Shown here: positions 26,561 to 34,131 of the stretch, piece after piece
Position numbering within the stretch: the first letter of the stretch is position 1
Layout: each line of letters opens with the position of its first letter
Notes under the pieces: model-generated
Seen by the model: only the letters and a program-made list of their open reading frames with translations
Database searches by the model: none
Told to the model about the DNA's origin: nothing
Translations under genes and position numbers: made by a program
Origin: Streptomyces bobili
GTDB taxonomy: Bacteria > Actinomycetota > Actinomycetes > Streptomycetales > Streptomycetaceae
Reading direction: 5' to 3'
DNA length: 37,152 nucleotides
NCBI RefSeq assembly: GCF_002154575.1
Contig: NZ_MUBA01000054.1
Span: forward strand, 1 to 37,152

Positions 26561-26719
26561 GCCTCCAGGGTAGAGGTCCGGATCTCGCGGTACTCAAGGC
26601 CGTCGACACTCCTCTCGGCCATGTGGCAACTACTCGAATCGCAAGGGGGTAGGCCGGGCGTGGCACGCGAGGACGAGGTCGACGGATTTCCGTCTGGGCG
26701 CGGGGACAGGCAGCCGTCA

Positions 26720-26890
26720 CTGCACGGCACCACGGTCACGGTGGCCGCCCGTCCCGGCGCGTCCGACACCGAGCTCACCCGCAACACGCCCGCCGCGCCC
26801 CGCGTGCCCGTCACCTGGCACATCCTGCGCGCCACCACCGATCCGACCGTCCCCGGCGGCCAGTACTACGGCCCCGGCAACCGGGGCTGA
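26720..26890 (+). pseudogene. Short-chain dehydrogenase, C-terminal remnant
   Basis: The plus frame ending at TGA 26890 reads TVTVAARPGASDTELTRNTP then AAPRVPVTWHILRATTDPTV and PGGQYYGPGNRG. This matches the tail of SDR-family reductases, where a HPG-x-[ST]-[ND]-T motif leads to a DP-V-GG-YYGP motif. About 20 residues between the two blocks appear to be deleted, and the Rossmann and YxxxK parts are missing. SDR genes often lie divergent from AraC-type regulators, as would be the case here. Confidence 0.6.
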
Positions 26891-26936
26891 ATGCCTGAGA
26901 CGGCCACATGTCCCCTCAGCCGCCTACGATGCGGGC

Positions 26937-27317
26937 ATGCCATCGTCTGGGATCGCTCCGGAAAGCCGTCGCGGGGGAACGAGGCCGACCGGCCTGGCGC
27001 CGACACGAGCGGACCGGATCATCAGAGCACTGTCGTGGTGGTGGGCGTCTGCGCCCGTCCTCCTGTTCACCCCGGCGATCGCGTATGCGATGGGGCTGCC
27101 GGACGTGAGACGAGAGATCGGCTGGGCGTTCGGCCTGATGGCCCTGTTCACTGCCGTGATTGCGCCGGCAGCGGGACTCGTGGTGGTCCGGGTCGGGGAC
27201 CGGCGAGAGGTACGCGGGCGATTCCTGATCATGGCCGCGGTGTCCAGTGTGCCGATTCTCTTCTTCTTGTTCTTCGGAGTGCTGTTCCCCGAGTGCCCGG
27301 ACGGATACCACTGCTGA
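26937..27317 (+). CDS. Small membrane protein, three helices
   Basis: The 126-residue product has a basic N-terminal 30 residues and three membrane helices at about 33-52, 63-85 and 96-116, ending ECPDGYHC with two cysteines. Positive residues around 86-95 (RVGDRREVRGR) lie between helices 2 and 3. The start at ATG 26937 has no ribosome site, but TACGAT ends 6 nt before it, the geometry of a leaderless promoter. I do not recognise the family. Intact codon use and clean helices suggest a functional gene among broken neighbours. Confidence 0.65.
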   Translation: MPSSGIAPESRRGGTRPTGLAPTRADRIIRALSWWWASAPVLLFTPAIAYAMGLPDVRREIGWAFGLMALFTAVIAPAAGLVVVRVGDRREVRGRFLIMAAVSSVPILFFLFFGVLFPECPDGYHC

Positions 27318-27324
27318 CAACAGC

Positions 27325-27480
27325 CGACGAAATGAGTTGAGTTGTCGGTGGGTGATGAGGCAGCAGGCGAGTTCGAGGAACGCATCGTGGATGGCGGCTC
27401 GTCGTTCCCAGCACACGCGCCGTCGGCGCAAGCCCGTGCAGCCGGGCGAAGGTCCCCTCGACCACCCACCGGTCTTCGGC
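27325..27480 (-). mobile_element. IS5-family transposase, C-terminal remnant
   Basis: The minus strand carries the terminal catalytic block of an IS5-type transposase: EDRWVVEGTFARLHGL in one frame, and CWERRAAIHDAFLELACCLI followed by THRQLNSF in the next. The RWVVE glutamate corresponds to the last catalytic residue of the DDE triad. A frameshift separates the two blocks and the N-terminal half is absent. It abuts an AraC C-terminal fragment. From memory its wording differs from the subgroup of the N-terminal remnant at 25750, so it may come from a different element. Confidence 0.72.
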
Positions 27481-27573
27481 CACAAGTTCCGGGCGTTCAC
27501 CGGGCTCACGCCGATGCGGTACGTCGAAGCCCGGCGGAGGTTCCTGCGCGAGCATCCCGGTCACGTCCGAGAG
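27474..27573 (+). pseudogene. AraC-type regulator, last helices of the DNA-binding domain
   Basis: The plus-strand text GHKFRAFTGLTPMRYVEARR followed by RFLREHPGHV is the end of an AraC-type helix-turn-helix domain, matching the F-x-HxFR-x-x-x-GLTP-RY motif. Nothing upstream belongs to the same gene. The style of this tail differs from the family usually paired with the N-terminal domain at 26070-26560, so the two pieces probably come from different genes. Confidence 0.6.
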
Positions 27574-28156
27574 TGTCCCCGACGAGTGCGCGTGTACCGA
27601 AGAGATGGCCATCACCCGGCGGCGCCCCGACCAGTCCTCCTCGATCTTGTACGTGAACGGTTCCGCTTCGAAGGGAGCTGAGAAGCGGCCCACCAGTCGC
27701 CGGTGAACGCTCGATTCGATCGTTCGGCCCTGCTGCCCCAGGCGGTGCGCACGTGCTGTCGGCGTTCCTGCACAGGGCCGCCGTCGGGACGGAGTGCGGC
27801 GGAGCGGCGCGGGCGCTCGGGCCGGACTCCTCCGAGCCGGCGGTCGACGCGGAGACTCTCCAGGTGCGAGTCGCTCGGGCATCGCAGCGCCGATCCAGCG
27901 ATTCTCGTCCTGCCGGCGCGACGACAGCTTGGTTGTCGTGCAACGGGTGGAGGCCGGTATTCGGCCTCCGGCGGGGGCGATGCGACGGCCCGACCGGCAG
28001 GCATGTCCGAACACGTGACAGAGCGTATCGACATAAAGAATGCTTTTCATATCTATGTGGTGATATAAGAGGCATATTCCAGCGAGTGGGGCTGTCAGCA
28101 CCTGCGCTCGACAGTCGGACTGGCGTTCCATATCGGGGGATCTGAGGGAGAGGACC
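27574..28156. promoter_or_regulatory. Leader of the exopolysaccharide genes with an AT-rich island
   Basis: No convincing gene in this 580-bp stretch. Its right part, about 28018-28080, is strikingly AT-rich for this genome (runs such as GACATAAAGAATGC and TTTTCATATCTATG) and contains the small inverted repeat ATATC/GATAT. It lies 80-140 bp upstream of the sugar-phosphate transferase gene. It is a good candidate for the promoter and regulator-binding region of the polysaccharide locus; I could not fix -35 and -10 boxes. Confidence 0.5.
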
Positions 28157-29629
28157 ATGCGGCGGTTCAGAATCGCGATGCCCCGGCAGGCGCCGACGCC
28201 TGTCGCACATCGCCCAATCCACCGCGAGGAAAGTCGGGCACGCTGGTACGCCCCCTTCTCGGTGACGGTGGACCTCCTTGCTGCGGCACTACCGGTTGCT
28301 GCGGCTTTCGTAGAGGTTCGCGAACCCCACCCCCTGCGCCTGGCGGCCGCGGCCGCCCTGCTCTGGCCGCTCATCGGAGTGGTCAGCAGGCGGTACACGC
28401 CCTTGGCCTGGGGCGACGGGGGCGGCCTGAGAGCCGTGATACGGGACTGGCTGGTCCTTGTCGGCGCCCTGGCCACTCTGCGTGTGGTCTGCGGGCTGGA
28501 CAGCGTGCCTGCCGAAGCGTTCACGGCACTGATCCCCGCCCTGGTTCTCACGGGCGTCTGTCAGAAGTTGATCCACCGTCACCTGCTAGCGACCCGCCGA
28601 GCAGCCCGCGCCCTGCGCCACGTGGTCATCGTCGGTGAGGCCCCGACGGTCGACGCCGTTGTCGAGCAACTCGCCCAGCGCACCGACCACGAGTATGTGG
28701 TGGTCGGAGCGTGCCCGGTGGGTGAGGGCGAGGTCCTTTCCGGAGTGCCCGTGTGTGGGCGACTGCCCCTCGAGACGCCCGAGACGCCCGAGGAGGATGC
28801 CGCGGCGGTGCTGGGGGCGGCCGAGGAGCTCCTGGCCGACACGGTATTCGTGGCACCCGGTCCGCATGTCTCCGGTGACCGGGTGCGCAGACTGTCATGG
28901 ATGCTCCACGACCAAGGCCGCTCACTCGTGATGCTGCCGGGGATCGTCGACGTCGCACGACGGCGTGTACGGCCGACGTCGGCAGCCGGTCTCACCCTGC
29001 TGCACATCGCGCCGCCTCTGCAGCGCGGCATGCACACGCTGGCGAAAGCCCTCTTGGACCGAATGGCTGCCCTGATACTGATCGTGCTGCTCTCACCGTT
29101 GCTGTTCGTGCTGGCCCTTGCCGTCCGGTTCGGCTCGCCGGGGCCGATCCTGTACCGGCAGACACGCATGGGCCGCGGCATGACGCTGTTTCCCATGTGG
29201 AAGTTCCGCACCATGGTGGTCCACGCGGACCGGATGAAAAGCGGGCTGGAGGCGCAGAACGAGAACGACGGGCACATGTTCAAGATGCGTCAGGACCCCC
29301 GGGTCACCTCTGTGGGCCGTATCCTGCGCCGCTACTCTCTGGACGAGCTGCCTCAGCTGTTCAACATCCTCTTCGGTCACATGTCCCTGGTCGGTCCGCG
29401 CCCTCCGCTCCCCGAGGAGGTCGCCAACTACAACAGCGTCGAGATGCGCCGGCTCCGCATCAAACCGGGCCTGACGGGTCTGTGGCAGGTGAGCGGGCGG
29501 TCGGATCTGTCGTGGCGCGAGACGGTCGCGCTCGATCTGCGCTACGTCGACAACTGGTCGCTGGCCGGTGACATGAACGTCATGGCACGCACGGTGCGCG
29601 TGGTGCTCGAAGGACAGGGCGCCTACTGA
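28157..29629 (+). CDS. Polyprenyl-phosphate sugar-1-phosphate transferase (initiating enzyme)
   Basis: The 490-residue protein has the WbaP/CpsE layout. Four N-terminal membrane helices occupy about 30-145, followed by a CoA-binding-like cytoplasmic domain (RHVVIVGEAPTVDAVVEQLA at about 155-275) and a membrane helix near 300-325. The C-terminal bacterial sugar transferase domain has MWKFRTMVVHADRM near 349, SLDELPQLFNILFGHMSLVG near 396, GPRPP near 414, and KPGLTGLWQVSGRSD near 436. It would transfer hexose-1-phosphate, usually glucose or galactose, from a UDP-sugar to undecaprenyl phosphate, the first step of repeat-unit assembly at the inner face of the membrane. The start is ATG 28157 with GAGGGAGAGGA upstream. 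A terminator-like hairpin follows immediately, separating it from the next genes. Confidence 0.93.
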   Translation: MRRFRIAMPRQAPTPVAHRPIHREESRARWYAPFSVTVDLLAAALPVAAAFVEVREPHPLRLAAAAALLWPLIGVVSRRYTPLAWGDGGGLRAVIRDWLVLVGALATLRVVCGLDSVPAEAFTALIPALVLTGVCQKLIHRHLLATRRAARALRHVVIVGEAPTVDAVVEQLAQRTDHEYVVVGACPVGEGEVLSGVPVCGRLPLETPETPEEDAAAVLGAAEELLADTVFVAPGPHVSGDRVRRLSWMLHDQGRSLVMLPGIVDVARRRVRPTSAAGLTLLHIAPPLQRGMHTLAKALLDRMAALILIVLLSPLLFVLALAVRFGSPGPILYRQTRMGRGMTLFPMWKFRTMVVHADRMKSGLEAQNENDGHMFKMRQDPRVTSVGRILRRYSLDELPQLFNILFGHMSLVGPRPPLPEEVANYNSVEMRRLRIKPGLTGLWQVSGRSDLSWRETVALDLRYVDNWSLAGDMNVMARTVRVVLEGQGAY

Positions 29630-29633
29630 GGCC

Positions 29634-29660
29634 GGATGCGGCCCTTCCGGGGCCGCATCC
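29634..29660 (+). terminator. 11-bp hairpin after the initiating transferase
   Basis: GGATGCGGCCC (29634-29644) and GGGCCGCATCC (29650-29660) are exact reverse complements around a 5-nt loop, beginning 5 bp past the stop codon. There is no T-run. It should at least reduce read-through into the acetyltransferase gene 110 bp away. Confidence 0.65.
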
Positions 29661-29770
29661 TCCATCCGGGCAGGCCTGCCGCCAACACGCCGAGATCGCG
29701 GACGATCCGTCCCGGGGGACGGTAAGGATCGCGGCTGGAGACGTCTCAGGCCCTCGGAAGGGACACCGCC

Positions 29771-30436
29771 ATGGCACAGACCTCAGCCGCACACCACAGA
29801 GCCGCACCGTCCAAAATCGCCCCTCACCCAGGTGACACCCACGGCACCACCACGCATCAACCCCTCGGAGGGCGCTCCCTGCGCGGGTTCACGGGCACCG
29901 GATACGACAAGGGCCGCTCCCTGCCGGTCCAGGCCGCGTGGTACGCCGTCCTTCATCTCCTCTTCGCCACTTGGTGGTTCCCGGCGCGCTGGCGGCCGGC
30001 ACTACTGCGCGCCTTCGGGGCCCAGGTCGGGCAGCGGGTGCTCATCCGGCGCGGAGTGCGGATCCACTGGCCCTGGAAACTGGACATCGGTGACGACGTC
30101 TGGATCGGTGAGGACGCCTGGATCCTCAATCTGGAACCGGTCACGATCGGCCACGACTGCTGCGTGTCCCAGGGTGCACTGCTGTGCACGGGCAGCCATC
30201 GTCGCCGTTCCGCCACCTTCGAGTTCGACAACGGCCCCATCCGGCTGGAAGCGGGCAGCTGGGTCGCGGCGCGCGCCGTCGTCCTGCGCGGGGTCACCGT
30301 CGCGGTCGGCGCGGTAGTGGGTGCCGGCGCCGTCGCCCACCGGGACCTCGCACCGGGCGAGGTCCTCACCGTGGGCGGTGCGGCGGTGACGGACGCGTCC
30401 GTTACCACCATGCCGGCGAAGGGAACCACGACATGA
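29771..30436 (+). CDS. WcaF-like sugar O-acetyltransferase
   Basis: The 221-residue protein has a 40-residue disordered start, then motifs of the WcaF-type left-handed beta-helix acetyltransferases: WWFPARWRPALLRAFGAQVG, RRGVRIHWPWKLDIGDDVWI, GEDAWILNLEPVTIGHDCCV, SQGALLCTGSH with the probable catalytic histidine, and hexapeptide repeats ending VGAVVGAGAVAHRDLAPGEV. Such enzymes move an acetyl group from acetyl-CoA to a sugar of the lipid-linked repeat unit. The start is ATG 29771 with GGAAGGGAC about 8 bp upstream. The stop overlaps the start of the glycosyltransferase gene (ATGA), so the two are coupled. Confidence 0.88.
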   Translation: MAQTSAAHHRAAPSKIAPHPGDTHGTTTHQPLGGRSLRGFTGTGYDKGRSLPVQAAWYAVLHLLFATWWFPARWRPALLRAFGAQVGQRVLIRRGVRIHWPWKLDIGDDVWIGEDAWILNLEPVTIGHDCCVSQGALLCTGSHRRRSATFEFDNGPIRLEAGSWVAARAVVLRGVTVAVGAVVGAGAVAHRDLAPGEVLTVGGAAVTDASVTTMPAKGTTT

Positions 30437-31557
30437 GACTGGTTCATGTCGTCACCCTCGTCAGCGACGGTGGCGCTTTTGGCGGGCCGACGAGCGTGGC
30501 CCTGGCCCAGCTCGAGGAGTGCGCCGCTCGCGGCCACGATGTGACGCTGGTGTCGCTGTGGCGGGGCCGATCGCCCGCCGCGCGCCGCCTCGGCGCCGTC
30601 CGTTTCCTTTCCCGTCCGGCATGGCGGGTCGTCCCGGGCCGGGGTTGTCTGGGACTCATGCACCCGCTGCTGCTGTGGGACTTGTGGCGGGCCATGGGGC
30701 ACGCCGATGTCGTGCAACTGCACGCGGGACGCGACCTCGTCTCGCTCTCCGCGCTCCTTGTGGCCCGCCTGCGGCGTACCGCTTTCGTCACCCAGACCCA
30801 CGGCATGGTTGAGCCCCGCGGCCACACCCTGGCGCGTGTCTTCGACCGTCTCTACGTGCCTCTGTTGCGCCGGTCGCGCTGCTGTTTCGTGCTCACCGAG
30901 CGGGAGCGCCGGGCCCTGACCGACGTACTGGGTCCGGACGCGCCACCGCTGGTTTCCCTGCCGAATGGTCTGCGCGTGGGCGATGAGGCGGGCACCCTGC
31001 CGCGCAGCGACCATGAGGTGGTCTTCCTGGCCCGGCTTCATCCGCGCAAACGCCCGGAGGCGTTCGTCGAGATGGCCGCCCTGGTGCACAAGGAGATGCC
31101 TGAGGCACGCTTCACCTTGTTCGGTGCGGACGAAGGGTCGCTTCCGGCCGTGCGTCAGGTGATCGCGGATCGCGGACTGACCGAGGTGGTCTCGTACGGC
31201 GGTGCGCTGGACCACTCCGCGGCACTGGAGGCCTACCGCAAAGCGGCCGTTTACGTCCTGCCGAGTGTGGATGAGCCCTTCCCCATGACGGTGCTGGAGG
31301 CACTGGTCGAAGGAACGCCGGTGGTGTGCACGGACAGCAGCGGCATCGCGGCCGAACTGACACGCAGGGGAGCGGCGCTGGTCACCGACGGCAGCCCGGA
31401 GACTCTGGCCGACGCGGTGTGCCTGCTGCTTGCCGACGAGACGCTACGCCGCTCTGTGGCCGAGGCCGGTCGCCGTGCGATCGAGGAGGTCTTTTCCATC
31501 CGGGCGGTCGTGGACCGACTCGAGGACGTCTACCGGGGGCGACCGGGTCACGGTTGA
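30433..31557 (+). CDS. GT4-family glycosyltransferase
   Basis: The 374-residue protein is a GT-B fold retaining glycosyltransferase. The N-terminal acceptor domain begins MRLVHVVTLVSDGGAFGGPT with a glycine-rich loop. The donor domain has VVFLARLHPRKRPEAFVEMA and the signature E-x7-E as EPFPMTVLE (Glu281 and Glu289), followed by GTPVVCTDSSGIAAEL. It should add a sugar from a nucleotide donor to the growing lipid-linked unit at the cytoplasmic face. The donor cannot be told from sequence. ATG 30433 overlaps the acetyltransferase stop; the frame also extends upstream inside that gene, which was not taken as coding. A long hairpin follows the stop. Confidence 0.9.
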   Translation: MRLVHVVTLVSDGGAFGGPTSVALAQLEECAARGHDVTLVSLWRGRSPAARRLGAVRFLSRPAWRVVPGRGCLGLMHPLLLWDLWRAMGHADVVQLHAGRDLVSLSALLVARLRRTAFVTQTHGMVEPRGHTLARVFDRLYVPLLRRSRCCFVLTERERRALTDVLGPDAPPLVSLPNGLRVGDEAGTLPRSDHEVVFLARLHPRKRPEAFVEMAALVHKEMPEARFTLFGADEGSLPAVRQVIADRGLTEVVSYGGALDHSAALEAYRKAAVYVLPSVDEPFPMTVLEALVEGTPVVCTDSSGIAAELTRRGAALVTDGSPETLADAVCLLLADETLRRSVAEAGRRAIEEVFSIRAVVDRLEDVYRGRPGHG

Positions 31558-31567
31558 TCTGGATGCT

Positions 31568-31615
31568 CCGGCCGTCTCGGGCCCGCCGCGGGCGCGGTGG
31601 TTTCGAGACGGCCGG
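31568..31615. terminator. Bidirectional hairpin between convergent glycosyltransferase genes
   Basis: CCGGCCGTCTCG (31568-31579) and CGAGACGGCCGG (31604-31615) are exact reverse complements. The 24-nt loop holds a small inner hairpin, GCCCG-ccg-CGGGC. It fills the 72-bp spacer between the stops of the two convergent glycosyltransferase genes and probably serves both. Confidence 0.7.
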
Positions 31616-31629
31616 TGCCCGCAAGGGCG

Positions 31630-32823
31630 TCAGCGCGCCGGGGTGCGGCTGACCGTGCGGAGAATGTCCTCGAAACGGGAGGCACAGTCCTCCAGGGCGA
31701 ACTCCCGCTCGGCGAGGGCACGGCTCTCCTTGCCCAGGGACTCGGCGCGAGCCGGGTCGGACAGGATTTCCTGGGCCCATGCGGAAGCCTCGTCGAGTGC
31801 GGACTCCGCCGGAGGGAAGACCGCTGAGCCGGCCTGCCGGAGGAGGTGCGCGGCCAGGTTGTCGCCGGGCATGAGTCCGAGCACCGGACGCCCGGCGCAC
31901 AGATACGACAGCGTCTTGGACGGGACGGAGAACTGACCTGCGTCCGCTGCAAGGACGACGACGAGAAGGTCGCCCGAGCCCAGCACTTCGGGCAGTCGCG
32001 CGTAGGGCTGGAAGGGCAGCAGGGTCAGGTCGACCCCGCGGGCGGCTGCGGCCCTCCTGAGGACGGGCACGGCAGGGCCGTCGTTGACGACGACGAGACG
32101 GACCGGGGTGCCCCGCTCCCCCAGCCGTTCGGCCAACTGCACCAGCAGCACCGGGTTGTGCTTGAGACCCAGGGTGCCGGAGTACAGCACCGTCCGCACC
32201 CCGTTCAGACCTTGTTCGGCGGACCAGTCGTTTTCCCTTGTCCGCGGGACGATCTCGTCCAGCGGTGCCCAGTTGGGAATGACGGTGACCTTGGCGTCGG
32301 TGCCCCACTGCTGGTGGATCCGCAGGAAGGACTGCGCAATCACCACGATGGCCGTGGCCTTGCGTGCCGCCCACTTCTCGCCTGCCCCGAAGACCCTGGC
32401 GGCGACACCCATGGACTTCGCGACACCGGCGAACGTCTTCAGTGCGACGGCCGTGACGTCCTGGTGCCACAGCACCCAGGGGATGCCGAGCCGTTTCAGC
32501 ATGGCCGCTGCCGCGACCAGCATGGGGATGGGCAGGTTGGACAGCATGGCCACATCGGGCTTCTCCCGGCGCACCTGCCGGGCCAGTTCAAGGCCCAACA
32601 GGGTCTCCTGGCAGAGCCGTTGGAAGTAGTGCTCCTTGCGGAGCGCGGTGCTGTCCCCGATGGTGACGAAACGCAGGCGCGGCGCGTCTCCGGCGAGGTT
32701 GCCCTTGCCGGACACGTAGGCGGTGCAGGTTGAGTGGACGACATCGTGGCCGCGGCGTGCCAGTTCCCTGCTCAGTTGCGCCTGGAACGGGTGGCCGCTG
32801 TAGTCGTGCACGAGGATCCTCAT
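31630..32823 (-). CDS. GT4-family glycosyltransferase, WcaI-like
   Basis: The 397-residue GT-B protein begins MRILVHDYSGHPFQAQLSRE and has the WcaI/WbuB-type middle: VLWHQDVTAVALKTFAGVAK, AIVVIAQSFLRIHQQWG, VTVIPNWAPLDEIVPRTREN, TVLYSGTLGLKHNPVLLVQL. The donor-site segment FSVPSKTLSYLCAGRPVLG replaces the classic E-x7-E, as in this subfamily. It starts at 32823 with GGAGAG upstream, 31 bp after the epimerase stop, so the two form a leftward operon. The donor may be the epimerase product; that is an inference from cotranscription. Confidence 0.9.
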   Translation of the reverse strand: MRILVHDYSGHPFQAQLSRELARRGHDVVHSTCTAYVSGKGNLAGDAPRLRFVTIGDSTALRKEHYFQRLCQETLLGLELARQVRREKPDVAMLSNLPIPMLVAAAAMLKRLGIPWVLWHQDVTAVALKTFAGVAKSMGVAARVFGAGEKWAARKATAIVVIAQSFLRIHQQWGTDAKVTVIPNWAPLDEIVPRTRENDWSAEQGLNGVRTVLYSGTLGLKHNPVLLVQLAERLGERGTPVRLVVVNDGPAVPVLRRAAAARGVDLTLLPFQPYARLPEVLGSGDLLVVVLAADAGQFSVPSKTLSYLCAGRPVLGLMPGDNLAAHLLRQAGSAVFPPAESALDEASAWAQEILSDPARAESLGKESRALAEREFALEDCASRFEDILRTVSRTPAR

Positions 32824-32854
32824 CGGCTCTCCGTGGCGGGGTCTCGGCTCGGTC

Positions 32855-33835
32855 TCACTGGTGGGAGCGCTTGACCTGGTCGTAGACCCAGGCGTAGGTC
32901 TTCTCCAGGCCGTCGAGCAGGGAGATCGACGGTTCCCAGCCGTAGATCTCGCGGATCAGCTTGTTGTCGGAGTTGCGGCCGCGTACGCCTTGTGGGGCGT
33001 CCAGCTGGTAGGTGCGTTCGCAGCGGATGCCGGCGATCTGCTCGACGATGTCGACGAGCTGGTTGATCGTCACCAGTTCCGACGAGCCGAGGTTGACGGG
33101 GACACCGCTGTCCGCGTGCATGATCATCTGGGTGCCGTGGAGGCAGTCGTCGATGTACATGAACGAACGGCTCTGCTGTCCGTCGCCCCAGATGTCGATC
33201 CGGTGGTCACCGGACACGACGGCCTCGGCCACCTTGCGGCACACCGCGGCCGGCGCCTTCTCGCGACCGCCGTTCCAGGTGCCGTGGGGGCCGTACACGT
33301 TGTGGTAGCGGGCCACGCGAGTGGTGAACCCGTGGTCCTCGGCGTAGTGCCGGCACATGCGCTCGGAGAAGAGCTTCTCCCATCCGTAGCCGTCCTCCGG
33401 CTGTGCCGGGTAGGCGTCCTCCTCCTTGAGGGCGGTGACATTGGGGTCGGTCTGTTTGTCGGCGGCGTAGACGCAGGCGGAGGAGGAGTAGAAGTAGCGC
33501 TCGACACCGGCCTCGTGCGCCGCCTGGAGCATGTGGGTGCTGGTCAGCACCGACATCATGCAGGCGGCCTTGTTGTTCTCGATGAAGCCCATGCCGCCCA
33601 TGTCGGCGGCCAGCATGTACACCTGCCGCGCGTTCTGGACGCCCGCCCGTGCACTGTCGAGCAGTGAAAGGTCGGCGATCACGTTCTCGGCGTCCTGGTG
33701 GAGCTGGTACCACTCGTGGGGAGGCTTGATGTCGATGGAGCGGACGGTCTTCCCCTGGGCGAGAAGTTCGCCGACGAGGTGACCGCCGATGAATCCCCCG
33801 CCTCCGGCCACGACGACATCGGTCTGCTTGCTCAT
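32855..33835 (-). CDS. GDP-mannose 3,5-epimerase (GME-like extended SDR)
   Basis: The 326-residue protein is an extended SDR with the NAD-binding loop GGGGFIGG (Gly11, Gly14, Gly17) and Tyr150-x3-Lys154. It keeps the hallmarks of GDP-mannose 3,5-epimerase: ADMGGMGFIENNKA, YFYSSSACVYAADKQT with Cys121, NVYGPHGTWNGGREKAPAAV with Lys193, and GVRGRNSDNKLI. The known catalytic residues of the Arabidopsis enzyme (Cys145, Tyr174, Lys178, Lys217) all align here at a constant offset of 24. The enzyme would convert GDP-D-mannose to GDP-L-galactose and GDP-L-gulose. The start at 33835 is set by AAGGGAAC 8 bp upstream; an in-frame ATG at 33886 is less suitable. It leads the leftward operon with the WcaI-like gene. 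Confidence 0.92.
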   Translation of the reverse strand: MSKQTDVVVAGGGGFIGGHLVGELLAQGKTVRSIDIKPPHEWYQLHQDAENVIADLSLLDSARAGVQNARQVYMLAADMGGMGFIENNKAACMMSVLTSTHMLQAAHEAGVERYFYSSSACVYAADKQTDPNVTALKEEDAYPAQPEDGYGWEKLFSERMCRHYAEDHGFTTRVARYHNVYGPHGTWNGGREKAPAAVCRKVAEAVVSGDHRIDIWGDGQQSRSFMYIDDCLHGTQMIMHADSGVPVNLGSSELVTINQLVDIVEQIAGIRCERTYQLDAPQGVRGRNSDNKLIREIYGWEPSISLLDGLEKTYAWVYDQVKRSHQ

Positions 33836-33981
33836 GCGCGGTTCCCTTTGTGTGTTGGGGGTCTGATGGGTGATCAGTAGGTCCACCGCCGCCTGTCACG
33901 GCCGATCCAGCACCGGGCCTGCGGAGACCTGCGCGATAAGCTATGCAGATTTGTCCTGATTTGAGATCTAAGGCACGCCAG

Positions 33982-34007
33982 TGGTCATGGAGATCACTCG
34001 ATGACCA
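33982..34007. promoter_or_regulatory. Inverted repeat in the divergent promoter region
   Basis: TGGTCAT (33982-33988) and ATGACCA (34001-34007) are exact reverse complements with a 12-nt spacer. They lie in the AT-rich 296-bp region between the leftward epimerase and the rightward polymerase gene, which must hold both promoters. A TAATAC at about 34018-34023 and a TATATA at about 34077-34082 are possible -10 elements for the rightward gene. Binding of a dimeric regulator is plausible. Confidence 0.45.
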
Positions 34008-34131
34008 TGTTTGAGGACTAATACATCGATTCCTTCGTCTAGTGCGTGGTGAGCCCAGTTCTGCGTTCAGGACCGCTATATATCCTTTGGTGAGGTTTCA
34101 GGACGAAAAATCGCTCGACGGAGAGGTCCGG

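Noticed and set aside
25750..27573. A single inversion of 26057-27473 that would rejoin one transposase and one AraC gene
   Set aside because: The geometry fits well, but from memory the two transposase pieces and the two AraC pieces belong to different subgroups, and large middle parts are missing from both. It stays a hypothesis that a search on each piece could revive.
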